47,877 bases of DNA from a virus. The position numbers and the translations under genes are program-made. The notes under the pieces are model-generated. The model did not search any database and was not told the origin of the DNA. It saw only the letters and a program-made list of their open reading frames with translations. The DNA lies in IMG/VR virus record IMGVR_UViG_3300038441_001742, positions 1 through 47,877 of that record; one strand, written 5' to 3'. Within the stretch, counting starts at the first letter, position 1; each line of letters opens with the position of its first letter. This document shows, piece after piece, positions 25,933-34,231 of this stretch.

Positions 25933-27145
25933 CAGCGTAGACCTTAACGGTGGTTGACCCCACCGCAACATAAGTCTCGAAGATTTGTGCGTCTTCGACG
26001 AGGAACTGGAGAGCCATATCCAGTTCCTCTTTTGTTTTACAGTCAGCGAAAAACAGAGCCCACATTTTTTGCTGAGTAACCGCACATTTTTGATGTTCAA
26101 GAAACGTGCGGATTTTAATCGCGATTTCAGCGACTTCGTTTCGGCCAACGCCACCAAAGACTTTAAAAAGGTCCTTTTCCAGGAGTTCAAGATAGTCGAG
26201 GGCGATTTGCAGGTGGTCAACGCGAACCTCCATAGACGGAGTCTCCTCCATCAACGCGAGAAGCATACCGAGTTTTAAAACTTGGTCGGGTTTGCTAGCG
26301 AACCAGCCTTGGACCTGCGGAGCCTTTTTTGGGACTTCGAGATTGTGCGCGTTGTACCATTCTTTATACCACGCCCGGGTGTAGTCCGAGCGTCCCATTT
26401 CACCAGAGACGGAACGGAGTAACTTGAGATGTTCCAAGCACCGATTTTGTGCGGAAAGTTGTTCAGGAGTAGCAGTTGGCTCTGAGTGAGGATTGTCGAA
26501 TTGCCGTTCGCCGTATTGGAAAAATGTTCGACGAGCTAAGCCGGTGGAGATGATTCGTTGTTTGTGCAGGTCGCTACTGACTTCCGTAGTAAGGGCTCCT
26601 AACAAGACCATATACGGATTAGAGAGGATGTCTTGGCCCTGGTTCTTGGTGCCATACGAATAGTTGTCTTCGTCGTAGATATTCGTGAGGAGGTTGGTCC
26701 ACCCGTCGGGATTCTTTGAAATAAAGTCGATGTATTCGTTGGCGACAATGGTCATAGGATTAACTTCAACCATTGCTCCAGTCGGGCCTTTGGTAACGAA
26801 TTTAAATTCGTATTCACGACCTGGCTTATCGCCAACCGGAGGATCACCACCCATGAAGCGAAGGAGGCCTTCAACGGTTTCAACAGACTTCGAGATGGGA
26901 ATGCGATCGAGGCGTTTGAGAAGGGTGGTCACGTGACGCATGGCAAACGATTTTCCGTTGCCCGCGCTGCCGACATACATGACGTAGATGTTCGGCCAAA
27001 GAAGGAATTTGCCATTGGGCAGCCAGACCTTTCGAGAGATGGCCGCAGAGACGGTAACAAAGGCGCCCCAAACATGGAACATCGTAGGTGCCTCGTTGCC
27101 TTCAGAGTAGAGTAAATAATCGCGGAGGTAGGGAACGTTGTTCAC
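25889..27145 (-). CDS. DUF3987-type replication ATPase/helicase
   Basis: This 418-residue P-loop protein has Walker A GSAGNGKS (59-66) preceded by LLWPNIYVMYV, an acidic Walker-B-like strand (MTIVANEYIDF, about 131-141), and downstream VLLGALTTEV and GLARRTFFQYGER (an arginine-finger-like segment). The order matches DUF3987/RecA-like proteins that serve many phages as replicative helicases. It is the last gene of the leftward operon. It overlaps the giant structural gene tail-to-tail by 44 bp with no terminator between, and its ATG overlaps the next gene's stop (ATGA). Confidence 0.7.
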   Translation of the reverse strand: MNNVPYLRDYLLYSEGNEAPTMFHVWGAFVTVSAAISRKVWLPNGKFLLWPNIYVMYVGSAGNGKSFAMRHVTTLLKRLDRIPISKSVETVEGLLRFMGGDPPVGDKPGREYEFKFVTKGPTGAMVEVNPMTIVANEYIDFISKNPDGWTNLLTNIYDEDNYSYGTKNQGQDILSNPYMVLLGALTTEVSSDLHKQRIISTGLARRTFFQYGERQFDNPHSEPTATPEQLSAQNRCLEHLKLLRSVSGEMGRSDYTRAWYKEWYNAHNLEVPKKAPQVQGWFASKPDQVLKLGMLLALMEETPSMEVRVDHLQIALDYLELLEKDLFKVFGGVGRNEVAEIAIKIRTFLEHQKCAVTQQKMWALFFADCKTKEELDMALQFLVEDAQIFETYVAVGSTTVKVYAASQETLKKLKNPEG

Positions 27146-27507
27146 GAATTGTCAGAAGGGTTGTTAGGGATTTGTTGCGCGGCTTCGAAGAACGAACGAA
27201 CGAGGTCGAAGCGCGAGACGGAGCCGATCATCTGACCATAATCGGCGGCGAGTTGTAAACGGATTTGTTTAAGGTTGCAGGAACGGATGAGCTTGATAAC
27301 GGCGGCGATAGCCTCGTCGGAGTCGTCGGAATCGGGGGCGTCGACAATTTCGACTTTCTTTTCGTCGCAAATGAAGAAGCCGTCACAATGAGACCACTTA
27401 ATTTTCAGCTGGTTGTCGGGAAGCCGTTCAGCGACTCCAATAAAGTAGTCGGTTGGGTTGGCTTCGTCCCAGCGTTTTGCCATGCGGACGTTAAGGGTTG
27501 GATTCAT
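27142..27507 (-). CDS. hypothetical protein (121 aa)
   Basis: The soluble protein has an alpha/beta N-terminus (NVRMAKRWDEANPTDYFIGV), an acidic linker (DAPDSDDSDEA) and a helical C-terminal half. The ATG at 27507 overlaps the upstream stop by 17 bp; 27519 is also possible. The four-base overlap with the ATPase gene downstream suggests co-translation and perhaps a role as its partner in replication. No family recognised. Confidence 0.65.
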   Translation of the reverse strand: MNPTLNVRMAKRWDEANPTDYFIGVAERLPDNQLKIKWSHCDGFFICDEKKVEIVDAPDSDDSDEAIAAVIKLIRSCNLKQIRLQLAADYGQMIGSVSRFDLVRSFFEAAQQIPNNPSDNS

Positions 27508-27808
27508 TTTCGATGACAAGTGCGTTGAGGAGTTCGAGGTAGTTCATCGCGTCGCAGATTCGACCTTTGATGGGTTCACTTTGGGACATGGTGGGATTCT
27601 TGGCGAACTGGGATATTGAGGCCACGTGTTTGCGGAAGTAGACGTACCAAACTTGAATCGGCGTTAGGCCGACTTCACGAGCGACGACTTTGAAGTTGTT
27701 AAGGACGTCGATGTGGCCTTCGGTGTATTCGGGACGTTTGGCCATGACGATGGCGAGACGTTCGGCAGCTAGGGATTCGCGAGAGGAGTCGAATTCGGAG
27801 ATGTTCAT
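27491..27808 (-). CDS. DUF1599-like small protein (105 aa)
   Basis: The 105 residues follow the DUF1599/nucleotide-modification-associated pattern: a helical N-terminus with YTEGHIDVLNNFKVVAREVG, a central KHVASISQFAKN and a C-terminal SEPIKGRICDAMNYLELLNA. In phages such proteins sit beside nucleotide-metabolism and DNA-modification genes, and the family is proposed to act on nucleotides or modified bases. This is inference from a short conserved pattern. It overlaps the next gene upstream by ATGA and the downstream gene by 17 bp. Confidence 0.5.
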   Translation of the reverse strand: MNISEFDSSRESLAAERLAIVMAKRPEYTEGHIDVLNNFKVVAREVGLTPIQVWYVYFRKHVASISQFAKNPTMSQSEPIKGRICDAMNYLELLNALVIENESNP

Positions 27809-28038
27809 TTTGAGAAGTCGAGTTGTTTACAGCGCTTGCACATCCATTGATGGTGTGAGTTGATTTCAGCTATCCGTCCGCAGTCGCAAATACGAGGTTG
27901 ATCTTTTTTGCGAACGGGGTACGAAGGCCGAGCTTTTCGACGAACTGGAAGTGGTGTTCCATGAGGCCAGACCCAACGGCCACGACGGATTTCCATCCCT
28001 GGGTGGGGACAAGGAGAAGTTGCTAACGGATGACTCAT
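27805..28038 (-). CDS. zinc-ribbon small protein (77 aa)
   Basis: The 77-residue protein has a basic Pro/Arg-rich N-terminus and a C-terminal zinc ribbon, CDCGRI ... MCKRCKQ (C-x-C, then C-x2-C). This type commonly binds nucleic acid or proteins. It lies between the DUF1599-like gene and the DNA ligase with ATGA overlaps on both sides, so it is coupled to ligase expression. Function unknown. Confidence 0.6.
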   Translation of the reverse strand: MSHPLATSPCPHPGMEIRRGRWVWPHGTPLPVRRKARPSYPVRKKDQPRICDCGRIAEINSHHQWMCKRCKQLDFSK

Positions 28039-28949
28039 AAGACAGCGAGAACGGTTGCGTTGAGTGGTTTACCTTCGTCAGATAAGGTGAGATATTTGAT
28101 TTTGAGTTTGCGACCGATAGGTGGATTCTGGAAATAGTAGGTGAGATCGGAATCGGTGAAGCCCATGAAGACGCCGACGGAGAAGGGCACGATGGTAAAT
28201 GGTGGAGTTTCGCAAAGAAAGGAGCCAACCATTCCGGCGCGCTTTCCTTCTCCTTCGATGACGCCGATGCATTTAAACTCTCCGTCTTGCCAGTCCTTAC
28301 GTTTTAGCATGTGCCAAACGCGGTTGTCTTTGTCGGAGAGGAATTTGGACTGCGTTCGAAGGTAGGGGTAGGTTTGTTCGTTGTGACTAGTATATACGCG
28401 TTCCTGCTTTGGCCGGGTATATGGACAATCACCAATCCGATACATCATGCCTTCATATCCTGCGCTTACGAATCTCGAATAATGCGACTCGATAGATGGG
28501 CCAATGTCCCGAATGCGCAGTGTTGGAACCATGTGCACGCGTTCCCCGCCACGAAAAATCCACCGATGGATGAGGTCGTAACGGTCGGAGAAGGGAAGTT
28601 GAAAGTCGACTCGATCGAAGATGTGGTATTCGACAAGATGAGTATCGTCGCGAAGTTCCTTGCGAACGGGCGTGATTGCTCCGTTGATTTTTTGCAGCGA
28701 CCACCCGTGGACGTAGAGTTCTCCGTCGAGGACGTAGTCCTTGGGAACGCCGAGGGAAGCGAGTTCGGTGGAAAGATGTTCCAGGATTTCGTAGTCCCAA
28801 GGAAGTTCGTCGCGAGACTGGAACCGCCAGCGGCCCTGGTTGTCAGTGCCTGCAAGAGCACGGACGCCGTTGAGCTTTGGTTGGACGAATAACGGGGTGC
28901 CGAACGGGACGCGATGGGCTTCGTATTTGTGGGCGAGAAGGGGTTTCAT
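28035..28949 (-). CDS. ATP-dependent DNA ligase
   Basis: This ligase seals nicks in DNA using ATP. The 304-residue protein has motif I PKLNGVR with the adenylated lysine K25, motif III LDGELYVHG (about 94-102), motif IV YEGMMYR (about 169-175) and motif V-like MLKRKDWQDGEFK (about 219-231). A short OB-fold domain follows, with GRKLKIKYLTL near the end. The size fits the small phage/T7-like ligases. It is flanked by ATGA overlaps and lies near the polymerase gene, so it probably works in replication and repair. Confidence 0.85.
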   Translation of the reverse strand: MKPLLAHKYEAHRVPFGTPLFVQPKLNGVRALAGTDNQGRWRFQSRDELPWDYEILEHLSTELASLGVPKDYVLDGELYVHGWSLQKINGAITPVRKELRDDTHLVEYHIFDRVDFQLPFSDRYDLIHRWIFRGGERVHMVPTLRIRDIGPSIESHYSRFVSAGYEGMMYRIGDCPYTRPKQERVYTSHNEQTYPYLRTQSKFLSDKDNRVWHMLKRKDWQDGEFKCIGVIEGEGKRAGMVGSFLCETPPFTIVPFSVGVFMGFTDSDLTYYFQNPPIGRKLKIKYLTLSDEGKPLNATVLAVL

Positions 28950-29188
28950 TTAAACGTCACCCCAAATTTTTCCATTGCCCGGCGAACGGCTTGCGATGGA
29001 GTTGCACCTGCGGCAGCTTGATTATCACCGCCGTGATAAATGCTCGCGTCGTAGTAGGTTCCGACGACGAGGTTGTCCACGCGAGACTCGCGTTTGGTGA
29101 TGTAGTGGAGAATGAAGTCGGAATTCGCTCCAGTGCGGAGCAGATTCGAGATGTAGCGTTCACTGACGTTTTGTGGTGGATTTGTCAT
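28946..29188 (-). CDS. hypothetical protein (80 aa)
   Basis: The 80 residues are mainly alpha-helical and charged (VSERYISNLLRTGANSDFIL ... ATPSQAVRRAMEKFGVTFK). There is no metal site, signal or membrane segment. It is coupled by ATGA to the ligase downstream and separated from the polymerase by 3 bp. It may be a small partner of either enzyme, but there is no direct evidence. Confidence 0.6.
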   Translation of the reverse strand: MTNPPQNVSERYISNLLRTGANSDFILHYITKRESRVDNLVVGTYYDASIYHGGDNQAAAGATPSQAVRRAMEKFGVTFK

Positions 29189-29191
29189 AGT

Positions 29192-31810
29192 TTAAATTTT
29201 GTTTGTTGTTTCTTTCCAGTTTTGCCCCCATCCGCCGTCGAATGGAATTTTAATTTTGATTCCGGCGATGATGAGTTCGTTGTTAAAATATGCCCTGATT
29301 TTTTCCTTTGCCCAGTCTCGACGATACTGTGGCCACTGACCGCACAGTGCATCATGGATCTGATGCAGCGGCTCAATGACCAAGCTTCCATTACTCCGCC
29401 GATTTTCAGGGTCGTTCCACAAGTTAAGCATCGCCATGTTTGTCGCCCAGGTAGTATTGGCTTGCGGCTCGTGGGCGAGGAACTCTTTGAGCGTGTCATG
29501 AAGACGCTGCCCGGAGCGTCCGCCAAAGAATACTCGGACCTGTCCGGAGGCAGCAGTAAGGATGCCTTTAGCAATGATGGTTGCTTCGGCCCACGCGTGC
29601 CAGGCTTTAACTCCGTGGTAGCGAATGAAGTAGAGGTCTTGAAGGGTTTTCGCGTCGCCATAAGCAAGGTAGATCGGGGTTCCGGATTCTTTGTAGGAGT
29701 CCCTGAGGACGTTCAACTGCATGGTTGGGATGCCCATGAGGTAGTTGGAGCCATGTTGCACACGTTTGCAACCCATATAAAGCCACTTACCGACGATCTT
29801 TTGGACTACGGGAAAGACGTTGTCGTGAAGCCATTTGAGGTCGGAACGGGAGAGGGTGTTAATGACAGGGCCGAAGTAGTAAAGTAGGGCGATGATCTTC
29901 GCAGGTTTCATGCCAGCGAGATAATCGTCTAGCATGGTCGAGTCACCTAGTCGGGCACAATGCGCAGCAACAGTCCAGCCGTCGGCGCCTTCGAGGTCGG
30001 CTTGGAAGAAATCGAACCCGGGGTTTGCTCCATAAAGAACTCGCAAATCTTTTTGAATTGTTTGAAGGTTAGCTCCTGATCCCGTCGGAGATGTATAACA
30101 CTTGACTCGTCCAGTTTCAGCTTCAAGAGAGTAGCCGCATCGCACTCGACCGTCAGAGTCGCAGTCAATTGCAAGGGTCTCGCGGATGCCTTCGAGGTGT
30201 CGATGCAATAGGACATCCGTAAGAAACTGATCGTCGGGGAATTGCTTTTTGAGGGCGAGGAGGGCTTCGACGTCGGAGGTGAGCTTGTCCGTTTTGCGGC
30301 CGTTTTCTTTTTTGTATTGGGGAGGATAGCGGAACGACGCGGTGTTTTCCCCGAGGTAGAGGGAACGGTTGAGGCGTTGAGAAGAGATCGAACCTTTTTG
30401 GCCCCTAATGTCAAAGCCCGCGAAAGCTGTGAGTCGTTCAGCAACTGGGACAATTTCCCCTTTGTTAACCGCTTGCAATTCTTTTTGTTTTTCTTTGTCA
30501 TACGCAATGCCTCGGAGTTCCATAAAAAGAAACGGCTTCTGAAGCTCGATCATTTTACGGTAGTGAATATTGGCGGGACGATATTCAGGTTCGTTTTCGA
30601 GAATGCCTAAATGGGCTTGAGAGATTTCCGCGGTTACGCAGCAGTCGATTCCACAACCGCGGGCGAGTCCTACTCCATCGGATTCGTACATGGAATCGTC
30701 TTTCCAGTGCGGTTCGCGGGTGTAGATTGAGGCTTGAGTGGACAGTCCGCGGGGGAGTTCTGAGTAAACTTCCCAGCCGGAGATCATGGTATCGTCGGAG
30801 ACGTTTCGGATGGGGATACGGTAGCCGTAGGTGAGGACGAAGTTGTCGTAGAGTTGGTTTTGGAGGACCTTGGGGACATCGAGGCGATCCATAAGGCGAG
30901 CGAAAGCACGAAGAACACGGCAATGATCGTCAACTGAAAAAGTATTCCAACGAATAACATAGGCCTTTCCCGGACGTGCGCTAATGCCAACGCAAGGCCA
31001 GCCATAGGTGCGGCGTTGGTCCTTCGGTTTCTTTTTGTTTCGGATGACTTCATCTGGATGTACAAGGTTAATGGGTAGTCCACCTTCGATGTCCATGTAG
31101 CATTTTTGACCAGCGGGCCAAGAGTCTAGGACGTAGCAGAGAACAGACGCTGTAGCATTTGTGATGATTTCTCGCTTAGGTAGGACGAGGTCTTTGGATC
31201 GTCCTTCTTCTGCCGCTCGTTTAAGATCGAATTGGAACAACGGAAGTCCGGAATATTCACGTAGAATATAGGCTGGGTGTAGCGAAGAAATGCACTTAAC
31301 CCCATGCCATGCGCCACAAACGGAGGACCGAAAAAGACTACCTCTCCAGGCCGAGATAGAGTTCGGATATTTATACCCGGCTTTGTCGACCTTCGGGACG
31401 TAGTTCCGTTCGCATTTGAGGACATGAAGAGGAGTCCCGCCGAGAGCAAGGATAAGGTTGGGCTTGAAGATCGACAGGTCATGGGAAAGCTGCGTTATTC
31501 CGTTTTGAATTTCGTCCCCGAGCCAAGAGAAATACGGGAGGCGGTTGCCTGGGGGACGGACTTGGCAGACGTTGCCAACGAAGCATTTGTCACGGGAGAT
31601 TCCGACGGAATGCAGGACGTTGTTGAGGAGTTGTCCGGAGACGCCAGCGAATGGTTGGTTATAGTTTTCTTCGGTCTCGCCAGGGGCTTCGCCTACAATG
31701 GCGATTCGATATTCGTCAGGTTCAATGATTGGTTGGAAGTTGGGAACATGGCGACGTTCGTAGACGATGGACGGAGCAGGAGGAGAACCTCCTCCTTGCC
31801 CAAAGTTCAT
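29192..31810 (-). CDS. uracil-DNA glycosylase/DNA polymerase A fusion
   Basis: This is a replicative polymerase with an N-terminal glycosylase-like domain. Residues about 35-215 carry the UDG family-4/5 signature GEAPGETEE (40-48), PFAGVSGQLL and SLHPAYILR (about 176-184). Exonuclease motifs follow: DIEG (about 240), NQLYDNF and GIDCCVTAEI. The polymerase domain has motif A ADLEGADGWTVA (near 605), a B-like CKRVQHGSNYLMG and motif C HQIHDAL (near 816). The glutamate of motif A is Asp, and the second acid of motif C (HDE) is Ala, so catalytic efficiency or sugar selection may be changed. The start at 31810 (MNFGQGG) overlaps the upstream stop by ATGA; 31834 is also possible. Confidence 0.85.
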   Translation of the reverse strand: MNFGQGGGSPPAPSIVYERRHVPNFQPIIEPDEYRIAIVGEAPGETEENYNQPFAGVSGQLLNNVLHSVGISRDKCFVGNVCQVRPPGNRLPYFSWLGDEIQNGITQLSHDLSIFKPNLILALGGTPLHVLKCERNYVPKVDKAGYKYPNSISAWRGSLFRSSVCGAWHGVKCISSLHPAYILREYSGLPLFQFDLKRAAEEGRSKDLVLPKREIITNATASVLCYVLDSWPAGQKCYMDIEGGLPINLVHPDEVIRNKKKPKDQRRTYGWPCVGISARPGKAYVIRWNTFSVDDHCRVLRAFARLMDRLDVPKVLQNQLYDNFVLTYGYRIPIRNVSDDTMISGWEVYSELPRGLSTQASIYTREPHWKDDSMYESDGVGLARGCGIDCCVTAEISQAHLGILENEPEYRPANIHYRKMIELQKPFLFMELRGIAYDKEKQKELQAVNKGEIVPVAERLTAFAGFDIRGQKGSISSQRLNRSLYLGENTASFRYPPQYKKENGRKTDKLTSDVEALLALKKQFPDDQFLTDVLLHRHLEGIRETLAIDCDSDGRVRCGYSLEAETGRVKCYTSPTGSGANLQTIQKDLRVLYGANPGFDFFQADLEGADGWTVAAHCARLGDSTMLDDYLAGMKPAKIIALLYYFGPVINTLSRSDLKWLHDNVFPVVQKIVGKWLYMGCKRVQHGSNYLMGIPTMQLNVLRDSYKESGTPIYLAYGDAKTLQDLYFIRYHGVKAWHAWAEATIIAKGILTAASGQVRVFFGGRSGQRLHDTLKEFLAHEPQANTTWATNMAMLNLWNDPENRRSNGSLVIEPLHQIHDALCGQWPQYRRDWAKEKIRAYFNNELIIAGIKIKIPFDGGWGQNWKETTNKI

Positions 31811-32043
31811 TTCTTTTTGTTCTGGCGTTTCCAAAGTAACGTGCGAATTTCGTGTTGATGATAGGGGTTAATAGCAGACAGAAGATCGTATCGAACCGGA
31901 TCGGAGCGGAGGTCCGAGTCTAGGTAGCGAAGCGCGTAGGAGAACGAAAGATCACGGTTGAGATAGATGTGATAGATGTCGTCGAAGCGCTCGTCAACGT
32001 AGTCGATCTTAAGTAAACTGTATGGGTCGTTTGAGGATGTCAC
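31807..32043 (-). CDS. hypothetical protein (78 aa)
   Basis: The 78-residue product is acidic and helical with a basic tail (LLWKRQNKKK), rich in Tyr and Asp. It starts at a GTG within the last 35 bp of the methyltransferase gene, in another frame. It ends overlapping the preferred polymerase start. No family recognised. The overlaps at both ends argue it is real. Confidence 0.55.
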   Translation of the reverse strand: MTSSNDPYSLLKIDYVDERFDDIYHIYLNRDLSFSYALRYLDSDLRSDPVRYDLLSAINPYHQHEIRTLLWKRQNKKK

Positions 32044-33439
32044 GGTAGCCGGTTTGCAGGTTAATGATTAGGCGACCGTAGTGGTCGGGTTGGATTTCAC
32101 AACCAGAGGGACGAAGCTGACATTGAGCGGCAGCGATGGCAGCGGAACCGGAGCCGACACACGGGTCGAAGACGGTTTGGTTCGGCGTCGCGATAGCGCG
32201 ATAGATGAAACGCCAAAGGGAAAACGGTTTCGCGAATGGGTGATTGAGGTCGCGGACGACGGAACCGGTGGGGCCAACGAATATAGAGGACATCTGCGGA
32301 GAGACAAGGGTTGCGTTGGCCTTGCGACAAACCATTGCGTATTCGATGTTCTTGCAGAAGTTGTAGGCAGGAGCAGCGTTGGAACGGTAGTCGGCTTTGT
32401 GCCAGATGAGGGGCCAGCGTTGCACGGAGAAGCCAGCAGCGGTCGCGATCGATTGGAGCTTCTCGTGATGGTCGAGGTCGTAGAAAAACACGAAGAAGCC
32501 ATTGGGTTTGACGGCGCGATAGGCCGCAGGAATCAAGCGGCGGAGGTCCGCAAGGGAGTCGGCAACAGAAGCTTGAGCTACCCCGGTGGATGCGTTGGCG
32601 ATGGACGCAAGAAGTCGGTCGACGTCGACGCCGTAGTCAGGATCAGTGACGATATGGTCGAATGAACCTTCGGGGCAAGATTCCATGAAGTCGATGCCGG
32701 AGCAGTTGTGAAAAGCAGAAGAAAGGTTGATGACGACGGGAGGAACTTCGACGGAAGGATCGTCCTCAGTGGGCTCAGAGTGGGCCGAGTCGATAGGGCG
32801 AGGAGCTGACGCAGGAGTGTCACGCAAGGAAACTTCGGCGAGGGCGATCAACGCGTCGGCTTGCTTTTGTTTAAGCATGAAGGAATAAGCGTGTCGAAGA
32901 CCGGTGCACTGAGCGTAGCGGTCAGGGTTCGCCATGAAGTCGTAATAAATGGCGTTAGCCGCTTGGAGGTCGGCGTAGGTTACGCCTAGGGTGGCGCCAA
33001 ACTGACGCATAAGAAGAACCTCACCGCGTTGGCCAGCTTCAATTTGTGCGTATTTCCAGGCCTCGACCATGAGGGAAAGTTCATCCCTCCAGTCGACGTC
33101 TTCACGGTGGAGATTCTCCGCGATCTCGGTGATGAGGGAATTGAAGTTGGAATTGTGGAGTTCGTTAACGAGGAGGTAGCCTGCCTTGCCGGGTTCGCGG
33201 GTAATGCCGTGATGGAATTCGGTAATGCTCGCGAACTCAGTTGAAGCGCGAAAACGGCGACCACCAGCCCATAGTTTGTAGGTGCCGTTGCCGGACGAAA
33301 TGAGGGTAATCGGGTTGATGAGACCGACTTCGAGGATTTCGGAGGCGAGTGAGTCGAGGTTTTTGTAACCGCCGAACTGGCGGGAGATACGTTCACCGAG
33401 AACGATGGAGGACGCGGGAATGACGGGTGGTGGGGTCAT
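32009..33439 (-). CDS. ParB-like domain fused to DNA methyltransferase
   Basis: The first 130 residues resemble a ParB N-terminal domain: EILEVGLINPITLI, LWAGGRRFRA and EIAENLHREDVDW. The rest is a beta-class DNA methyltransferase with the catalytic motif IVTDPDYGV (about 262-270, a DPPY variant) and the AdoMet-binding motif FDPCVGSGSA (about 423-432), in the order IV then I. Such fusions occur in phages and may modify host or phage DNA at sites chosen with help from the ParB part. A one-mismatch palindrome falls in the linker. The final codons overlap the next gene by 35 bp. Confidence 0.8.
   Translation of the reverse strand: MTPPPVIPASSIVLGERISRQFGGYKNLDSLASEILEVGLINPITLISSGNGTYKLWAGGRRFRASTEFASITEFHHGITREPGKAGYLLVNELHNSNFNSLITEIAENLHREDVDWRDELSLMVEAWKYAQIEAGQRGEVLLMRQFGATLGVTYADLQAANAIYYDFMANPDRYAQCTGLRHAYSFMLKQKQADALIALAEVSLRDTPASAPRPIDSAHSEPTEDDPSVEVPPVVINLSSAFHNCSGIDFMESCPEGSFDHIVTDPDYGVDVDRLLASIANASTGVAQASVADSLADLRRLIPAAYRAVKPNGFFVFFYDLDHHEKLQSIATAAGFSVQRWPLIWHKADYRSNAAPAYNFCKNIEYAMVCRKANATLVSPQMSSIFVGPTGSVVRDLNHPFAKPFSLWRFIYRAIATPNQTVFDPCVGSGSAAIAAAQCQLRPSGCEIQPDHYGRLIINLQTGYRDILKRPIQFT
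32772..32786. repeat. GGCCCA-N3-TGGGCC palindrome, one mismatch
   Basis: GGCTCAGAGTGGGCC on plus, in the linker of the ParB/methyltransferase gene, encoding AHSEP on the minus strand. Confidence 0.55.
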
Positions 33440-33711
33440 GATTGAGAAGCGTTCTTGATTTTGATAGCCTTGATGTTGCGAACGGCGAACGAGATGTCGG
33501 CTTGGACATCGGGCGGAAGGATAGCGAGTTCGACGTCGGACATGGGACGGGTGACGACAGAGGAATTAGGGAGGATTTGCACGATGGTTTCGACGGCGCC
33601 GCAGTTGCCACAGATGTGGATGTCAGAAGGACGAGGAGGGTCGTCGGAAGGGCGCGTTGCGCAAAGGTCTGCGGAGTAGGAACAGGACTGGCAGGTGTGG
33701 AGAAGTTTCAT
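33436..33711 (-). CDS. zinc-ribbon protein (91 aa)
   Basis: The 91-residue protein has two C-x2-C pairs, CQSC near residue 7 and CGNC near residue 31, the spacing of a zinc ribbon. An acidic/hydrophobic C-terminal half follows (SDVELAILPPDVQADISFAV). I chose the ATG at 33711 because it overlaps the stop of the 56-aa gene (ATGA). A nucleic-acid-binding or regulatory role is plausible. It precedes the methyltransferase by a four-base overlap. Confidence 0.6.
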   Translation of the reverse strand: MKLLHTCQSCSYSADLCATRPSDDPPRPSDIHICGNCGAVETIVQILPNSSVVTRPMSDVELAILPPDVQADISFAVRNIKAIKIKNASQS

Positions 33712-33878
33712 TTGGAACAAAGTTCAGCGACGTGGCGAGCGGTGGCTTCGGAAACGAGGATGTGGGTTCCGACCAAATGAATTGTCCACGTCCTTTGTCC
33801 GCTGTGTAGGGCGATTGCGGTAACACATTCAAGGTCGATCCAGGCGTCGACGCCGTCGTAATCAGTTATTTTTTCCAT
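33708..33878 (-). CDS. small hypothetical protein (56 aa)
   Basis: An unbroken 56-codon frame from ATG 33878 to TGA 33708 encodes MEKITDYDGVDAWIDLECVT and continues through HSGQRTWTIHLVGTHILVSE. It looks like a compact beta-rich domain with an acidic start. The stop overlaps the ATG of the zinc-ribbon gene by four bases, the same coupling as the rest of this operon, which argues that it is expressed. Family unknown. Confidence 0.65.
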   Translation of the reverse strand: MEKITDYDGVDAWIDLECVTAIALHSGQRTWTIHLVGTHILVSEATARHVAELCSK

Positions 33879-33922
33879 AAATTCGTGGCAGACTATAATG
33901 CGGTCTGCCAGCGCGGTGGAGG

Positions 33923-34132
33923 TTAAAGAACCGAGAGCTGGTCGTTTCGGCGAACGAGAGTTGCTAGTTCGGTAGCGTTGGAGAGTTGCTCGTTCTTCAA
34001 CGATTCGAGTTCGGTAAGAATCGTCTTGGCACGAGTGTTAATGGACTTATCCCTTGCCTTCAGCATTTCAATGCGGCGGGCGTTGCGGATGAGTTCGGGT
34101 TCGGGAGCGGCTGCGATGTGTTGTTTTTTCAT
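33923..34132 (-). CDS. small coiled-coil-like protein (69 aa)
   Basis: The 69 residues are almost wholly helical and charged (RNARRIEMLKARDKSINTRA, then ILTELESLKNEQLS) with a heptad-like leucine pattern. It could dimerise. It follows a hairpin (34147-34177) and precedes the 56-aa gene by 44 bp. Function unknown. Confidence 0.6.
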   Translation of the reverse strand: MKKQHIAAAPEPELIRNARRIEMLKARDKSINTRAKTILTELESLKNEQLSNATELATLVRRNDQLSVL

Positions 34133-34146
34133 AAAGATTGGGACAA

Positions 34147-34177
34147 AGCCGCAGAGGAGATGGTCACCCCTGCGGCT
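34147..34177 (-). terminator. hairpin between two genes, possible attenuator
   Basis: AGCCGCAG and CTGCGGCT form an eight-base-pair stem with a 15-base loop, followed on the minus strand by TTTGTCCC. The T tract is short, so it could stop or only slow transcription between the 160-aa gene and the coiled-coil gene. Confidence 0.35.
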
Positions 34178-34231
34178 ATCAGATGGCGGTCGGAAAAAAG
34201 AGCCATTCCCCGCCCTCCTAGTCAGTTGAGG

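Noticed and set aside
28877-29887. 336-codon plus-strand frame opposite ligase and polymerase
   Set aside because: It crosses several real genes on the other strand with clear enzyme motifs and shows no motif itself.
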